Of a stretch of 39,132 nucleotides of DNA, positions 17,086-27,960 are shown in pieces. The stretch is from NCBI GenBank assembly GCA_026196225.1, contig JAPHRD010000094.1, positions 1 to 39,132 on the forward strand. The letters run 5' to 3'. The position numbers and the translations under genes are program-made. Under the pieces are notes generated by a model. It ran no database searches, was not told the DNA's origin, and saw nothing but the letters and a program-made list of their open reading frames with translations. Position 1 is the stretch's first letter, and each line of letters starts with the position of its first letter. Source of the stretch: Motiliproteus sp. Its GTDB lineage: Bacteria > Pseudomonadota > Gammaproteobacteria > Pseudomonadales > Balneatricaceae.

Positions 17086-20000
17086 GTGTCCCAAGCTATT
17101 GTAAATCAAATTAAAAGCCAATTAGAAAACCGCATCATGATCCTGGATGGCGGTATGGGAACGATGATCCAAGAATACAAGCTTCAAGAAGCGGATTATC
17201 GGAGCCAACGTTACAGTGACTGGCATATTGACCTGAAGGGGCACAACGACCTGCTGGTCTTGACGCAGCCAGCAATGATTCAAGAGATCCACGAGAAATA
17301 CCTGGAAGCCGGCGCAGATATTCTCGAAACCAACACCTTTAACGCCAACGCCATCGCCCTGGCGGACTACGACATGGTCTCTCTTTCCCGAGAGATCAAT
17401 CTGGAGGCCGCACGCCTGGCTCGCAGCGCCGCCGACAAGTTCAGCGAACAAACACCGGATAAGCCTCGCTACGTTGCTGGTGTGCTCGGCCCGACCAACC
17501 GTACCGCCTCAATTTCTCCAGACGTCAACGATCCGGCCGTTCGAAATACCAGTTTCGATGAACTTGTAACGGCTTACGAAGAGGCCACCGAAGCGCTAAT
17601 CGAAGGTGGTTCAGATCTGATTCTGATCGAAACAGTGTTCGACACCCTCAACGCCAAAGCAGCAATCTACGCCGTTGACCGTACTTTCGAACGAGTAGGC
17701 ACCAGCCTACCGGTCATGATCTCCGGCACCATTACCGATGCTTCAGGCCGCACACTCTCCGGACAAACAACAGAAGCATTCTGGAACTCCGTGCGCCACG
17801 CCAAACCCATCTCTATAGGTCTTAACTGTGCCCTGGGCCCGGGTGAGCTTCGCCAATACGTCGAAGAATTGTCTACCATTGCCGAAACCTACGTCTCCGC
17901 ACACCCCAACGCTGGCCTACCCAATGCTTTCGGTGAATACGACGAAACTCCAGAGCAGATGGCCGACGAAATTGGTCAGTGGGCTGAGAGCGGCTTCCTT
18001 AATATTATCGGCGGTTGCTGCGGTACCACCCCGGAGCATATCCGCGTCATCGCCGAACGGGTTTCCAGAGAAGCGCCACGAGCGATTCCCGATATCCCTG
18101 TAGCTTGCCGACTGTCAGGGCTGGAAGCTTTTAACATTCAAGATGACACGCTGTTCGTCAACGTAGGCGAGCGGGCCAACGTCACCGGTTCCGCCCTGTT
18201 CCGCCGTCTGATCAAAGAGCAAGATTACGAAACTGCCATCGATATCGCCCTCAAGCAGGTAGAAAACGGAGCCCAGGTCATCGATATCAACATGGATGAA
18301 GGAATGCTGGATTCGGAAGCAGCCATGGTTCGCTTCCTCAATCTGATCGCCGGTGAGCCCGATATTGCCCGGGTGCCCATCATGGTGGACTCCTCCAAGT
18401 GGGAAATCCTTGAAGCTGGCCTGAAATGCATCCAGGGTAAAGGCATCGTTAACTCCATTAGCCTCAAAGAGGGCGAGGAGAAATTCCTTCAACAGGCCCG
18501 CGAGATTCGACGCTTTGGTGCTGCCGTAGTGGTAATGGCGTTTGACGAAACCGGTCAAGCCGATACCTATGAGCGTAAGGTTGAAATCTGTAAGCGCTCA
18601 TACGAGCTGCTGACCGAAGCAGTAGACTTCCCACCGGAAGATATCATTTTCGACCCCAACATCTTTGCCGTTGCCACCGGTATCGATGAGCACAACAACT
18701 ACGCCGTCGATTTTATTCAGGCTACCCGCACCATCAAACAGACCCTGCCCCACGCCATGGTCTCCGGTGGTGTATCCAATGTTTCTTTCTCGTTCCGCGG
18801 CAACAACCCGGTGCGCGAGGCAATCCACGCCGTATTCCTTTACCACGCCATCAAAGAAGGCATGGATATGGGTATCGTTAATGCTGGCCAGCTGGCTATC
18901 TACGAAGATATCCCTACAGCCCTGCGAGATGCGGTAGAAGATGTAATTCTTAACCGCGACAGCGACGCCACCGAGCGCCTGCTCAATATTGCCGGTGATT
19001 TCAACACCACCGGTGACCAGGCTCAGGACCGAAACGATCTGGAATGGCGCGAACAAGACGTAGCCCAGCGACTCTCTCACGCTTTGGTAAAAGGCATCAC
19101 CGAATTTATCGATGAAGATACTGAAGAGGCCCGGCAGCAGTTCGATCGCCCATTGCAGGTGATTGAAGGGCCCTTGATGGCCGGCATGTCAGTCGTTGGC
19201 GACCTGTTCGGCGCTGGCAAGATGTTCCTTCCCCAGGTAGTAAAATCCGCCCGCGTAATGAAAAAAGCCGTAGCCTACCTAATGCCCTTTATCGAAGAGG
19301 AGAAAGAAGGTAGCGCTTCCAATAGCAACGGCAAGATTCTGATGGCCACGGTCAAAGGTGATGTTCACGATATCGGTAAGAACATCGTCGGCGTTGTGCT
19401 GCAATGTAATAACTTCGAAATTATCGACCTCGGCGTCATGGTGCCTGCGGATAAGATCATCAAGACCGCTAAAGAAGAGAAGGTCGATCTGATCGGTCTA
19501 TCCGGCCTAATCACCCCATCCCTGGACGAAATGGTTCACGTAGCCAAAGAACTTCAGCGCCTGGATATGGACATTCCGCTAATGATTGGCGGTGCCACCA
19601 CGTCCAAGATGCACACGGCCGTCAAGATCGAGCCCAATTACCAGCACCCCACCGTCTACGTCAACAACGCCTCGCGCAGTGTTGGCGTAGCCAGCTCATT
19701 ATTAAGCGAAACCAAGCGTGAAGGTTTTGTAGCCGATCTGAAAGTAGAGTACGCCGAAGCGCGTGAGCGCCACTACAGCAAAACAAAAGATGCCCGCCGG
19801 GTTAATCTGGAAAAAGCTCGTGCTAACAAGCTTCAGCTGGATTGGGACAACTACCAACCACCGGTACCTAAGCAGTTGGGTATCCAGGTGTTCGATGATT
19901 ACGATCTCAACGAGCTGGTGGAATATATCGACTGGACTTTCTTCTTCCATGCCTGGGAGCTGAAAAAGCGTTATCCGCAGATTCTGGATGATGAAAAACT

Positions 20001-20790
20001 TGGCGAAGAGGCTCGTAAGCTGTTTGCCGATGCTCAAGCGATGCTCAAGCGGTTAATTGACAATAAGCTGATCCAGGCTCGCGCCGTGGTAGGGCTGTTC
20101 CCAGCCAACCAGGTTAACGACGACGATATCGCTGTCTATACCGACGAAAACCGTAGTGAACGCCTGACCACCCTGCACCACTTACGCCAACAGACGCTGC
20201 AACCTAAGGGTAAATTCAATCACTGTCTGAGCGACCTGGTAGCCCCTGAAAACAGTGATAAAGCCGATTACGTCGGTGCCTTTGCAGTGACCGCCGGATT
20301 GGGTGTAGACAAGCTGGTAGCCGAATACGAAGCCCAGCACGATGACTACAACGCAATCATGGTTAAAGTGTTGGCAGACCGTCTTGCCGAAGCGTTCGCC
20401 GAGCGAATGCACCAGCGTACCCGTAAAGAGTTCTGGGGTTACAACAGCGATGAAGCACTCAGCAATGAAGAGTTGATCAAAGAGACCTACCCCGGCATTC
20501 GACCTGCTGCGGGCTACCCAGCCTGCCCTGACCATACTGAGAAGGCTCTGATGTGGGAGCTACTAAATACCGAAGCCAATGCGGGCATCGGTATCACCGA
20601 GCACTTTGCCATGACTCCAGCCGCCTCCGTTAGTGGTTGGTATTTCTCCCACCCCGATAGCCGCTACTTCTCCGTAGCCAAAATTGCTGAAGACCAGGTG
20701 GAAGACTACGCCAAGCGTAAAGGCATGGAGCAACGAGAGATGGAACGCTGGTTGGCTCCTAACCTGGGATATGAGCCTGAAGACAGCTAA
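17086..20790 (+). CDS. metH: Cobalamin-dependent methionine synthase
   Basis: A 1234-residue, four-module enzyme that moves methyl groups from methyltetrahydrofolate through cobalamin to homocysteine. The homocysteine domain (about 1-330) has zinc ligands C248 (GLNCALG) and C311/C312 (GGCCGTTP). The pterin domain (about 350-620) contains [15 protein letters not shown] and [12 protein letters not shown]. The B12 domain has [11 protein letters not shown], with H761 as the lower cobalt ligand. The C-terminal AdoMet reactivation domain contains [15 protein letters not shown]. The start is a GTG at 17086 with AGGA nine bases upstream; the N-terminus agrees with the family. Single-gene unit, probably MetR-activated. 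All modules are intact. Confidence 0.98.
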   Translation: MSQAIVNQIKSQLENRIMILDGGMGTMIQEYKLQEADYRSQRYSDWHIDLKGHNDLLVLTQPAMIQEIHEKYLEAGADILETNTFNANAIALADYDMVSLSREINLEAARLARSAADKFSEQTPDKPRYVAGVLGPTNRTASISPDVNDPAVRNTSFDELVTAYEEATEALIEGGSDLILIETVFDTLNAKAAIYAVDRTFERVGTSLPVMISGTITDASGRTLSGQTTEAFWNSVRHAKPISIGLNCALGPGELRQYVEELSTIAETYVSAHPNAGLPNAFGEYDETPEQMADEIGQWAESGFLNIIGGCCGTTPEHIRVIAERVSREAPRAIPDIPVACRLSGLEAFNIQDDTLFVNVGERANVTGSALFRRLIKEQDYETAIDIALKQVENGAQVIDINMDEGMLDSEAAMVRFLNLIAGEPDIARVPIMVDSSKWEILEAGLKCIQGKGIVNSISLKEGEEKFLQQAREIRRFGAAVVVMAFDETGQADTYERKVEICKRSYELLTEAVDFPPEDIIFDPNIFAVATGIDEHNNYAVDFIQATRTIKQTLPHAMVSGGVSNVSFSFRGNNPVREAIHAVFLYHAIKEGMDMGIVNAGQLAIYEDIPTALRDAVEDVILNRDSDATERLLNIAGDFNTTGDQAQDRNDLEWREQDVAQRLSHALVKGITEFIDEDTEEARQQFDRPLQVIEGPLMAGMSVVGDLFGAGKMFLPQVVKSARVMKKAVAYLMPFIEEEKEGSASNSNGKILMATVKGDVHDIGKNIVGVVLQCNNFEIIDLGVMVPADKIIKTAKEEKVDLIGLSGLITPSLDEMVHVAKELQRLDMDIPLMIGGATTSKMHTAVKIEPNYQHPTVYVNNASRSVGVASSLLSETKREGFVADLKVEYAEARERHYSKTKDARRVNLEKARANKLQLDWDNYQPPVPKQLGIQVFDDYDLNELVEYIDWTFFFHAWELKKRYPQILDDEKLGEEARKLFADAQAMLKRLIDNKLIQARAVVGLFPANQVNDDDIAVYTDENRSERLTTLHHLRQQTLQPKGKFNHCLSDLVAPENSDKADYVGAFAVTAGLGVDKLVAEYEAQHDDYNAIMVKVLADRLAEAFAERMHQRTRKEFWGYNSDEALSNEELIKETYPGIRPAAGYPACPDHTEKALMWELLNTEANAGIGITEHFAMTPAASVSGWYFSHPDSRYFSVAKIAEDQVEDYAKRKGMEQREMERWLAPNLGYEPEDS

Positions 20791-20814
20791 GCTCTGAGCA
20801 ACAGCACCTAGAAT

Positions 20815-20845
20815 GCAACCGCTGCTGGTCTCTAGCAGTGGTTGC
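20815..20845 (+). terminator. 12-bp hairpin after metH, weak terminator or leader element
   Basis: GCAACCGCTGCT (20815-20826) and AGCAGTGGTTGC (20834-20845) form a 12-bp stem with one G-U pair and a 7-base loop. The following TTCATT is a poor U tract. It lies between metH and the next start at 20865, so it may partly terminate or protect the metH mRNA end. Confidence 0.45.
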
Positions 20846-20864
20846 TTCATTGAACGAGGTCTCT

Positions 20865-21272
20865 ATGCGCTGGATACTAACTATAGCGTTGTGCTGTAGT
20901 TTCTCCGAAGCCTTTGCATCCAGTGAGGCCTGTTACGACAGTGCCGTCAGCCAAGCACAACTCAATCGCTGCGCCCAACTATCCCGTCAAGAAGCCAAAA
21001 CCGAGATGGAACAGGTATTGTCAGAGCTTCAATCCACCCTAACTCAAGATCTCCAATACAAACTGCTGGAAGGTCAAACAGCCTGGCAACAGATGACCGA
21101 TAGCAACTGTGCCATCGAATACGGGTATATGCACCGTGGCAGTGCCCGCTCAATGATCCTATCCCTCTGTTACGCTCGTCATATTGAGCAACGAACTCGA
21201 ACTTTGCGGGGTCTTATGTGTCACCCTATGAAGGAAGAGTGTCCGCCCGACAACTCTAGACAGTCACAGTAG
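20865..21272 (+). CDS. Exported DUF1311/LprI-like protein
   Basis: A 135-residue protein starting with a signal peptide (MRWILTIALCCSFSEAFAS, cleavage probably after AFA). The mature part begins SSEACYDSAVSQAQLNRCAQLSRQEAKTEMEQVLSELQ, the pattern of the DUF1311/LprI N-terminal domain, in which conserved cysteines precede two helices. Four further cysteines may form disulfides in the periplasm. Some family members inhibit lysozyme; for this protein that is only a possibility. The ATG at 20865 has GAGG six bases upstream; a longer frame from 20838 would run through the hairpin and lacks a signal peptide at its end. Followed 19 bases later by the next gene. Confidence 0.75.
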   Translation: MRWILTIALCCSFSEAFASSEACYDSAVSQAQLNRCAQLSRQEAKTEMEQVLSELQSTLTQDLQYKLLEGQTAWQQMTDSNCAIEYGYMHRGSARSMILSLCYARHIEQRTRTLRGLMCHPMKEECPPDNSRQSQ

Positions 21273-21291
21273 CAGCCCATTAGGAAAACCT

Positions 21292-21654
21292 ATGACCAAA
21301 CGACCAGAAAACATCCACACGGCCTATCATGCCCACGTCTATTACGATCAAGACTCCCTAGAGCATGCCCAAAAACTCTGTGAGCAAGCCGGTACACTTT
21401 TTAATGTTAACGTCGGTCGTTTACACCAACAGAATGTTGGTCCACATCCTTGCTGGAGTTGCCAGATCGCTTTCAGCAAGAATCAGTTTGAGCAGCTTAT
21501 TCCCTGGCTAGATCAACAACGTCAGGGGCTGAGCATTCTTATTCATGGTGTCACCGGTGACGACTGGAAAGACCATACCGACCACGTATCCTGGTTGGGA
21601 GATGCGGTTGAACTTAATCTGTCCTTTTTTAAAAAATTAATAACCACGCCGTAG
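21292..21654 (+). CDS. DOPA 4,5-dioxygenase family protein
   Basis: A 120-residue protein with the family's histidine pattern: AYHAHVYYD at the N-terminus, a central HPCWSCQIAF, and LSILIHGVTGDDWKDHTDHVSWLG near the C-terminus. The histidines are candidates for iron binding. Fungal and plant relatives cleave aromatic rings extradiol-fashion; bacterial members are mostly uncharacterised, so the substrate is unknown. ATG at 21292 preceded by AGGAAA. Likely co-transcribed with the upstream exported protein. Confidence 0.8.
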   Translation: MTKRPENIHTAYHAHVYYDQDSLEHAQKLCEQAGTLFNVNVGRLHQQNVGPHPCWSCQIAFSKNQFEQLIPWLDQQRQGLSILIHGVTGDDWKDHTDHVSWLGDAVELNLSFFKKLITTP

Positions 21655-21714
21655 GACCCATCAATCGAATTCCTAACTCCCCGACGCTGTAATGCTGGCC
21701 ATAAATATCTAATC

Positions 21715-21839
21715 TGGTAAAATTCCGTTTTTAGAAACAGGCACCCAATCCCGCCATCTGACCGACCTGCAGATCTGCAGCCTTCGGTCCATTTCTAAAA
21801 AAACCAAACAGCCCCCATAATTCGGGGCTTTGTTGTTTA
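21715..21839 (+). ncRNA. Candidate structured leader or small RNA upstream of purC
   Basis: An extended -10 element TGGTAAAAT (21715-21723) is followed by a possible folded transcript. TTTTTAGAAA (21728-21737) pairs perfectly with TTTCTAAAAA (21792-21801); inside, CTGCAGATCTGCAG (21767-21780) is a perfect palindrome extended by CCGA/TCGG. Then AGCCCC (21810-21815) / GGGGCT (21824-21829) plus TTTGTTGTTT forms a terminator-like hairpin 27 bases before the purC ATG. It could be a purC attenuator, a free small RNA, or just the terminator of the upstream gene pair plus a chance repeat. Confidence 0.35.
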
Positions 21840-21866
21840 ATTGAACTAACGACAGGACAGTTTGAG

Positions 21867-22970
21867 ATGAGTCTTGCTGATAAAGTATTGGCGGTAAATA
21901 ACGATCTGCCGATCCGTACCGTCGCCCCCGTTCACAGCGGTAAAGTCCGCTCCGTTTACTGGTTGACTAAAGCCGACAGCGCACGCCTGATCGAAGAGAA
22001 AGGCTACGATGTGGCCCCAGATTCCGATCTTGCCATCATGGTGATCAGTGACCGCATCTCCGCGTTCGACTGCATCTGGCATGGCGAAGGCGGCATGAAC
22101 GGTGTTCCTGGCAAAGGCGCCGCACTTAACGCTATCTCCAATCACTGGTTCAAACTGTTCCGTGAACAGGGTCTGGCAGACAGCCATATTCTCGACATCC
22201 CCCACCCCTTCGTCTGGGTGGTACAGAAAGCCAAGCCAGTTATGATTGAGGCGATCTGTCGCCAATACATCACCGGTTCCATGTGGCGCTCCTACGCCAA
22301 AGGCGAGCGTGAGTTCTGTGGTATTGAGATCGCTGACAATCTGGAAAAAGATCAGAAGCTGCCAGAACTACTGATCACACCTTCCACCAAAGGCATCCTT
22401 GAAGGCATCCCTGGTGTCCCCGCTGTTGATGACGTCAACATCACTCGCAGCGATATCGACAACAACTTCGAAGCCTTCAATTTCCGCGACCAAGCAGATA
22501 TCGATCTCTACGAGAAATTGCTGCGCGAAGGCTTCGACGTTATCAGCAACGAACTGGCCAAGCTGGACCAGATCTTTGTTGATACCAAATTCGAGTTCGG
22601 TTATGTGACCGATAAAGATGGTCAAGAGAAACTGATCTACATGGACGAAGTGGGTACGCCCGATTCCTCTCGCATCTGGGATGGTCCTCAATATCGTGAA
22701 GGCAAGATTGTCGAAAACTCCAAAGAGGGTTTCCGTCAGCTGCTACTGAACCACTTCCCTGATCCTGACATCCTTCTCAACAAGGATCGCATGGAAGAGC
22801 GTAGCGCTTTGGCTCGTGACAATGCCCTGCCAGAAGAGGTACTGATGGCGGTGTCCGAAACCTACCGCGGTATTGCCGAAAAGATTACTGGCCAGCCCAT
22901 CGTGCTGTCAGAAAATCCCAAGGCGGAGATTATCGCTATTCTGTCTGAGCAGTATGGTCTGATCGACTAA
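21867..22970 (+). CDS. purC: SAICAR synthetase, long form
   Basis: A 367-residue phosphoribosylaminoimidazole-succinocarboxamide synthase, step eight of IMP synthesis (CAIR + Asp + ATP). Signatures include GKVRSVYW near the N-terminus, [36 protein letters not shown], and DTKFEFGYV with [15 protein letters not shown]. The common bacterial enzyme is about 237 residues; this is the longer group seen for example in vibrios, with extra helices at the C-terminus. ATG at 21867 preceded by AGGA. It ends at a strong terminator and converges on a 5'-nucleotidase gene. Confidence 0.96.
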   Translation: MSLADKVLAVNNDLPIRTVAPVHSGKVRSVYWLTKADSARLIEEKGYDVAPDSDLAIMVISDRISAFDCIWHGEGGMNGVPGKGAALNAISNHWFKLFREQGLADSHILDIPHPFVWVVQKAKPVMIEAICRQYITGSMWRSYAKGEREFCGIEIADNLEKDQKLPELLITPSTKGILEGIPGVPAVDDVNITRSDIDNNFEAFNFRDQADIDLYEKLLREGFDVISNELAKLDQIFVDTKFEFGYVTDKDGQEKLIYMDEVGTPDSSRIWDGPQYREGKIVENSKEGFRQLLLNHFPDPDILLNKDRMEERSALARDNALPEEVLMAVSETYRGIAEKITGQPIVLSENPKAEIIAILSEQYGLID

Positions 22971-22990
22971 GACTTGCTTAACGCAGACAA

Positions 22991-23019
22991 AAAAACGCCA
23001 GCTATATGCTGGCGTTTTT
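22991..23019. terminator. Bidirectional terminator between purC and the 5'-nucleotidase gene
   Basis: A 12-bp stem AAAAACGCCAGC / GCTGGCGTTTTT with a 5-base loop and A/T runs on both sides. It serves purC on the plus strand and can serve the minus-strand gene ending at 23054. Confidence 0.92.
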
Positions 23020-23053
23020 GTTTGTGTATGATCAAAGACGGTTAAAGTTTAGC

Positions 23054-23983
23054 TTATTTAGGCCGGTTGGCGATCCCAAAAGGAATATGCACCGACGGCA
23101 ATACGCTCGAAGTCGCATCCAGATGCAGGCGCTGATCATCAAAGAAGATATGGGGGCGGAACACTTCCAGTACCCGCTTCTTATCGATCCCCCCCAAGAA
23201 GAACGCATCATTGATCATCAACTCCCAACTGCGCATGGTGTTGATCACCCGCTCGTGAGCCGGGGCATTACGGGCAGTGACGATAGCAATTCGCAACATG
23301 GGACTATAGTCAGGGTCTTCGGCGCTGCGAGCCTGTTCCAGTGACTGTATCCGGGATACTTTTTCCAGAAACTCTTTCAACAGCCCTGGATTATGGGGGA
23401 TGTCTGCTTTGGACTTTTCGTGCTGCTTAAACTGCTCCAGACCTTCGCTTTGGAACACCGCTTCGGACTCATCGTCTACGATTACGCCATCAAAATCGAA
23501 GGCCAGGCGAAGCTCGTCATCCTCCTGATCATCATTAATCTGGGAATGCAGCACCAATCCAGCGGGAATACCTACATCCACCGCTTCATGAACATCTTCT
23601 TCGTTGGCGGTAAGGAACAGACTGATATTAAAGGCGGGAACATACTGGTAAGGATTTCGCCCCTGCAGAAACACTGCACGGGTAATATTGAGTCCGTGAT
23701 GCTCAATGGACTTAAACACCCGCAAGCCGGTATCGGGGTCGTTATGAGACAGCAGCACCACTTCGACAGGTGGATTGTCAGGATCTAACTGATTCAGCGA
23801 TAGCAGCCGGCGTACAAACGGAAAGGCCACCCCTGGCGTTAATGGCGTATTCTGATGTTGGCGCTGGTATTCGCGATAAGGTTGCTCACCCTGACCACGA
23901 AAAACCGCATCAGAATCGGAAAGGTCAAACAGCGCCGACGAAGCCAATCCGATCACCAAGCGATTATCGATATCGTAAGCCAA
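23054..23983 (-). CDS. Cytosolic 5'-nucleotidase
   Basis: A 309-residue protein of the cytosolic 5'-nucleotidase family (PF06189 type). Its HAD-like catalytic motif is RLAFDFDGVIVDDESE, with a later LRIAIVTARNAPAHERV segment and HIFFDDQRLHL as acidic Mg-binding motif. The N-terminal LVIGLASSALFDLSDSDAVF is a family start. It should dephosphorylate nucleoside monophosphates such as IMP or AMP; the purC neighbour fits a purine role but is convergent. The start is TTG at 23983 with AAGGAG seven bases before, and no better ATG is present. Third in a minus-strand series after the SDR and M16C genes, 84 bases after the latter. Confidence 0.9.
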   Translation of the reverse strand: MAYDIDNRLVIGLASSALFDLSDSDAVFRGQGEQPYREYQRQHQNTPLTPGVAFPFVRRLLSLNQLDPDNPPVEVVLLSHNDPDTGLRVFKSIEHHGLNITRAVFLQGRNPYQYVPAFNISLFLTANEEDVHEAVDVGIPAGLVLHSQINDDQEDDELRLAFDFDGVIVDDESEAVFQSEGLEQFKQHEKSKADIPHNPGLLKEFLEKVSRIQSLEQARSAEDPDYSPMLRIAIVTARNAPAHERVINTMRSWELMINDAFFLGGIDKKRVLEVFRPHIFFDDQRLHLDATSSVLPSVHIPFGIANRPK

Positions 23984-24067
23984 CGGCCAACTCCTTTTAA
24001 CGGGCTTTTATAGGGGCTGCAATAGCGGACGGTGCCATTGAAATCTAACACCGTCCCACCATCTTAG

Positions 24068-27019
24068 TTATACCGCCAACACCTCATAACCTTGACCATC
24101 AAACTCGGTCGCGGTTTTGGTGTCGGTGACAACAGCAACACTGGCAGTCTGATCTTTAAGGTAGGTCTGAGCCACTCGCTTAAGATCATCCAACGTCACT
24201 TTCAGAACCTTGGTACGGAAGCGTCGACGCTGCTCTGCAGTACGTCCAAACAGTTCATTATGGAAGGCTTGCTTGGCCTCACCGGCTGGAGATCCTGGCT
24301 TATCAATAGTGCCAACAACGCCCAGAATAGCTTCCACCAAACGCTCTTCTTTATGTACTTCTGTTAACAACCAATCGATAGAGGCGTCGAAATCGCTCAG
24401 AGTCTCCTCCAAGCGTGGATCTCGATAGGAGAAGAATCGGAACGAAGCGCTGGCCGAATCCTGCCCTGCACCACCACCATAGGCGCCACCCTGCTCGCGA
24501 ATCGATCGATGAAGGAAACCATTACGGAGGAAACCACCCAGCACACTCAGTGCAGGAGCATCCTCATGTTCCACCGGCACGGTGGGATAGGCTTTTGCAC
24601 AGAAGTTTACCTGTGTACTGGTGGTCCACAGCTGTTTAACGCTGTGCCGTGTGGTTGGCAGGCTAAATACATTGAAGTTTGCTACATTCTGGGATTGCCA
24701 TTTTGCTTCGACGGCATCACCCATCAGTTGCTGCTGCTCAGCTTCTGCGACACACAGAAACTGTCTTGGTGCCTGCAACAACAGCTGGTGTAGTTCCTTT
24801 AAATGTTCGGCATAACCGGCCAGTTCGGCATCATCTTTAAGACGATCGTCCAGCGACTTGATATAGCTGATACCGGCCAAGCCACTCTGTTTGTGACTGA
24901 GCGCAGCCGATGGACTATAACCACTCACCGCTGCTGCCATAGCCAAGCCATGACCGTTACCGGTGATGCTTTGTTCACGACGAGCCCGCTGCATAGCAAC
25001 GATCTCACGAATACGATTGAGTTCATCAAAGCGAACGTTGTTAAAGGTCTCGTGTATCAGTTCGGTCAGCGCCTCAGCATTTCTCGCCAGCGCCTTTCCG
25101 GACAGGGTGAAATAGCCATTCACTTGCTGCTCATTGTCAATACCGCCGCGGATAGAACTAAATGCATTTACTCCACCGCTAACACTACTCTGCCACGCCT
25201 GAACCTCTTGGTAGCTTTTGTCGCCACACCCCAGCTCGGTCATACAGCTGGTCAGATAGGGCAGCAACAATTGTTGTTGTTCGCTCAATTGCGGTAACTG
25301 AACCACAACCTGCTGGTACACCAACCCATTGGTGCCCTGACTGAAACTGGTCAACTCACCGGGTTTTATTTTCCGCGTTTCTCCGCTGGGGATCGCCAGG
25401 GTTTGAGGGATATCTTCCAAGCCAACTTTGGGCAAAATGGATTCATCGTCCTGTTGCATCTGACGCTGCTCCAGAGCCGCAGCCCGTTTGACGATAGATT
25501 GTTTCTGTTCATCACTGAGGCCCGCCTTGATTCTTTCCAGACGCATCGCTTCAGCAGCATCACGACGCCCTGCCAGTTCGGCACTGGGTCTCAGGGTCAG
25601 ACGTACTCGGTGAGCATTATCCAGTAAGTAGCGTTTCACCAGTGATTGAATATAGTCGGGCTGTTTGATCTGTTCACGCAGAGTAGCCAACACCGGATCG
25701 ATATTCATCACGGCAATTGGATCACCACGGTGAATAGCTGTGGACAGACCGGACAGGATCAATTGAAGTCCGTAGGGATGACTGTCGCCACCAATCTCCC
25801 GCTGGCACAGTTCCAACTGGTGCAAAACGGCTTCGACCTGGGATTGGGGTACACCCTCTTTCGCCACCTGCTCCAGAACATCTAGGATCAGGTTTTCAAC
25901 CTGCTCGGCCTGCTGAGGATCACAGCCCTCCAAGCCGCACATAAAGCTCATCTCGCGATTGGAATCTTCCAATCCACATAGCGGTGACGGTGCGCTACCA
26001 AGATCGCTGGTTTCGAGAGCATGGCGCAGCGGCGAAGCGCTGTTATCTAGAAGCACCCGCGACAACAGATCAGCTTCAAGCTGCTCCTGCAGATCGATAC
26101 TATGGCCTAGCAGCCAACCGGTAACGATATGAGTCTTGTTACTAATATCTTCCTCTTCCAGGGCGTAAGCTTCTTCAACCCGCAGCGGCGCGTGGTAACG
26201 TTTTTCATCGTCAACAGTAATCACTTGTTGCAAGCGCTCAAACTGGTCCAACACCAGGCTTTCGAATTTCTGCTGATGCTCCGCCGCTGGAATATTCCCG
26301 AAGGTCATAAATACTGCATTGGAAGGATGGTAGTGAACCTTATAGAAAGCCTTCAGCTGCTCGTAGCTAAGATCCGGAATACATTCTGGTTCACCGCCAC
26401 TGTTAAAGTGATAGGTTGTAGTCGGAAACAGGTGCTTGGTCAGGGTCTGCCACAGAGTGCTGACCGGAGAACTCATCGCTCCCTTCATCTCGTTGAAAAC
26501 CACCCCTTTGAACTCAAGATCAGAATCAGGATTTGAGGGTTCAGAAAATTCTAGACGGTGACCTTCCTGAGCAAAATCCATCTCGTCCAGACGGGAGAAA
26601 AACACTGCGTCTAAATACACTTCCAACAGGTTGTTGAAGTCTTTGCGATTCTGGCTGGCGAAGGGATAAGCGGTCCAGTCACTGCTGGTAAAAGCGTTCA
26701 TAAAAGTGTTCAGCGAACGGCGGATCATCATGAAAAATGGATCGCGCACCGGGAAGCGCTTACTGCCGCATAAAGCCGTGTGCTCAAGAATGTGTGCCAC
26801 ACCGGTTGAATCCGTGGGAATGGTTCGTAGCGCTACCAAAAAAACGTTCTCTTCATTATCGGCATCGATATGAAAATGTTTGGCACCGGTCGCACTGTGC
26901 TCATACTCGGAAACAGCGACACCCAGGGAATCGATGGTTTCAGTGCGTAACAATTGAAAACTGGGATGGGCTTGATAAGTGTTGGCTACCACGGTGTCAT
27001 TCTCTGTGTTGTTATTCAT
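24068..27019 (-). CDS. Large M16C zinc metallopeptidase (presequence-protease-like)
   Basis: A 983-residue inverzincin. The zinc motif HILEH (H76, E79, H80) begins GVAHILEHTALCGSKRFPVRDPF, followed by NTFMNAFTSSDWTAYPF and the downstream glutamate region LLEVYLDAVFF. Length and the four-domain layout match the M16C group (PreP/falcilysin-like), in which two halves close around short peptides. The C-terminal RNGFLHRSIREQGGAYGGGA is the conserved substrate-binding region. No signal peptide is seen, so it probably works in the cytoplasm on unfolded peptides. It begins 22 bases after the SDR gene stop and is probably co-transcribed with it. Confidence 0.93.
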   Translation of the reverse strand: MNNNTENDTVVANTYQAHPSFQLLRTETIDSLGVAVSEYEHSATGAKHFHIDADNEENVFLVALRTIPTDSTGVAHILEHTALCGSKRFPVRDPFFMMIRRSLNTFMNAFTSSDWTAYPFASQNRKDFNNLLEVYLDAVFFSRLDEMDFAQEGHRLEFSEPSNPDSDLEFKGVVFNEMKGAMSSPVSTLWQTLTKHLFPTTTYHFNSGGEPECIPDLSYEQLKAFYKVHYHPSNAVFMTFGNIPAAEHQQKFESLVLDQFERLQQVITVDDEKRYHAPLRVEEAYALEEEDISNKTHIVTGWLLGHSIDLQEQLEADLLSRVLLDNSASPLRHALETSDLGSAPSPLCGLEDSNREMSFMCGLEGCDPQQAEQVENLILDVLEQVAKEGVPQSQVEAVLHQLELCQREIGGDSHPYGLQLILSGLSTAIHRGDPIAVMNIDPVLATLREQIKQPDYIQSLVKRYLLDNAHRVRLTLRPSAELAGRRDAAEAMRLERIKAGLSDEQKQSIVKRAAALEQRQMQQDDESILPKVGLEDIPQTLAIPSGETRKIKPGELTSFSQGTNGLVYQQVVVQLPQLSEQQQLLLPYLTSCMTELGCGDKSYQEVQAWQSSVSGGVNAFSSIRGGIDNEQQVNGYFTLSGKALARNAEALTELIHETFNNVRFDELNRIREIVAMQRARREQSITGNGHGLAMAAAVSGYSPSAALSHKQSGLAGISYIKSLDDRLKDDAELAGYAEHLKELHQLLLQAPRQFLCVAEAEQQQLMGDAVEAKWQSQNVANFNVFSLPTTRHSVKQLWTTSTQVNFCAKAYPTVPVEHEDAPALSVLGGFLRNGFLHRSIREQGGAYGGGAGQDSASASFRFFSYRDPRLEETLSDFDASIDWLLTEVHKEERLVEAILGVVGTIDKPGSPAGEAKQAFHNELFGRTAEQRRRFRTKVLKVTLDDLKRVAQTYLKDQTASVAVVTDTKTATEFDGQGYEVLAV

Positions 27020-27041
27020 TCAGAATCCTTATAAAACCGAC

Positions 27042-27866
27042 TCAACCTCGACGCAGAAGTTCATCCATTGCTGTGGTCGGCAACAATCGCTTCAAATAGG
27101 CGAATAGATAAGTAGGAAGAGTAACATAGTAACGGTGCTTCGGCCGCTTTGATTCCACTGCTTTCAATACTTTATCAGCCACCGTTTCAGGTCCCAGAGT
27201 GAACTGAGTGGTAGGACCCTGCTTGGTAAAATGTTCGATCATCCTGCCGTATTGTTGACGGTGAGCACTACGCTCTGGATCAACATGACGTTGAAAAGCC
27301 TGGTAAGCATTTTCACGAAAGCGACCGGTGATTGGACCCGGTTCTACCAAAACAACCGCGATCCCCGTTTCCCATAACTCTAACCGTAGCGTGTCGGCAT
27401 AGGCCTCTACGGCAAACTTGCTGGCGTTGTAGGCACCGCGATAAGGCATACAAACCAAACCCAATACCGAGCTGTTAAAAACAATTCTGCCACTGCCTGC
27501 TTTTCGCATCGAAGGTAACAATAATCGGTTAAGCTCATGCCAACCGAATAGATTGGTCTCAAACTGTTGCCGAAGCGCTTCGCGGCTGAGATCTTCGAGC
27601 GCTCCGGGCTGGCCATAGGCTCCGTTATGGAATACCGCATCCAAACGTCCATCAACCCATTCTAAGCACTGCTCAGCGGCCTGATGAATAGAATCGTCGC
27701 TATTGAGATCGAGCAGCAGCGCTTCAAGGCCCAATTGCTGAAGTTGCTCAACATCGGATTGGGTTCGGGCGCTTGCGATAACCCGGTACTGGTTTTGTTG
27801 AAACAGTTTGGCTGTCTTCAGCCCGATACCGGATGAACAACCGGTTATCAATATGGATTTTTTCAT
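27042..27866 (-). CDS. Short-chain dehydrogenase/reductase, classical type
   Basis: A 274-residue NAD(P)-dependent oxidoreductase. It has the cofactor motif TGCSSGIG (8-15), with R34 after the second strand suggesting NADP. NGAYG replaces the usual NNAG (about 81-85), the catalytic serine is S133 and the active pair Y146-xxx-K150 is in YNASK. PGPITGRF follows. The C-terminal PTYLFAYLKRLLPTTAMDELLRRG is a weakly hydrophobic tail as found in SDRs that act on lipid or retinoid-like substrates, but the substrate is unknown. ATG at 27866; first of a minus-strand run with the M16C peptidase. Confidence 0.9.
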   Translation of the reverse strand: MKKSILITGCSSGIGLKTAKLFQQNQYRVIASARTQSDVEQLQQLGLEALLLDLNSDDSIHQAAEQCLEWVDGRLDAVFHNGAYGQPGALEDLSREALRQQFETNLFGWHELNRLLLPSMRKAGSGRIVFNSSVLGLVCMPYRGAYNASKFAVEAYADTLRLELWETGIAVVLVEPGPITGRFRENAYQAFQRHVDPERSAHRQQYGRMIEHFTKQGPTTQFTLGPETVADKVLKAVESKRPKHRYYVTLPTYLFAYLKRLLPTTAMDELLRRG

Positions 27867-27960
27867 GCTTCTTATTATGAAGTTAAGTGAGCGAGAAACA
27901 ATTCTATTTAATTCAGATCAAATTCATAAAAATAATATTTGTGCAGAGCACAATTATGAG

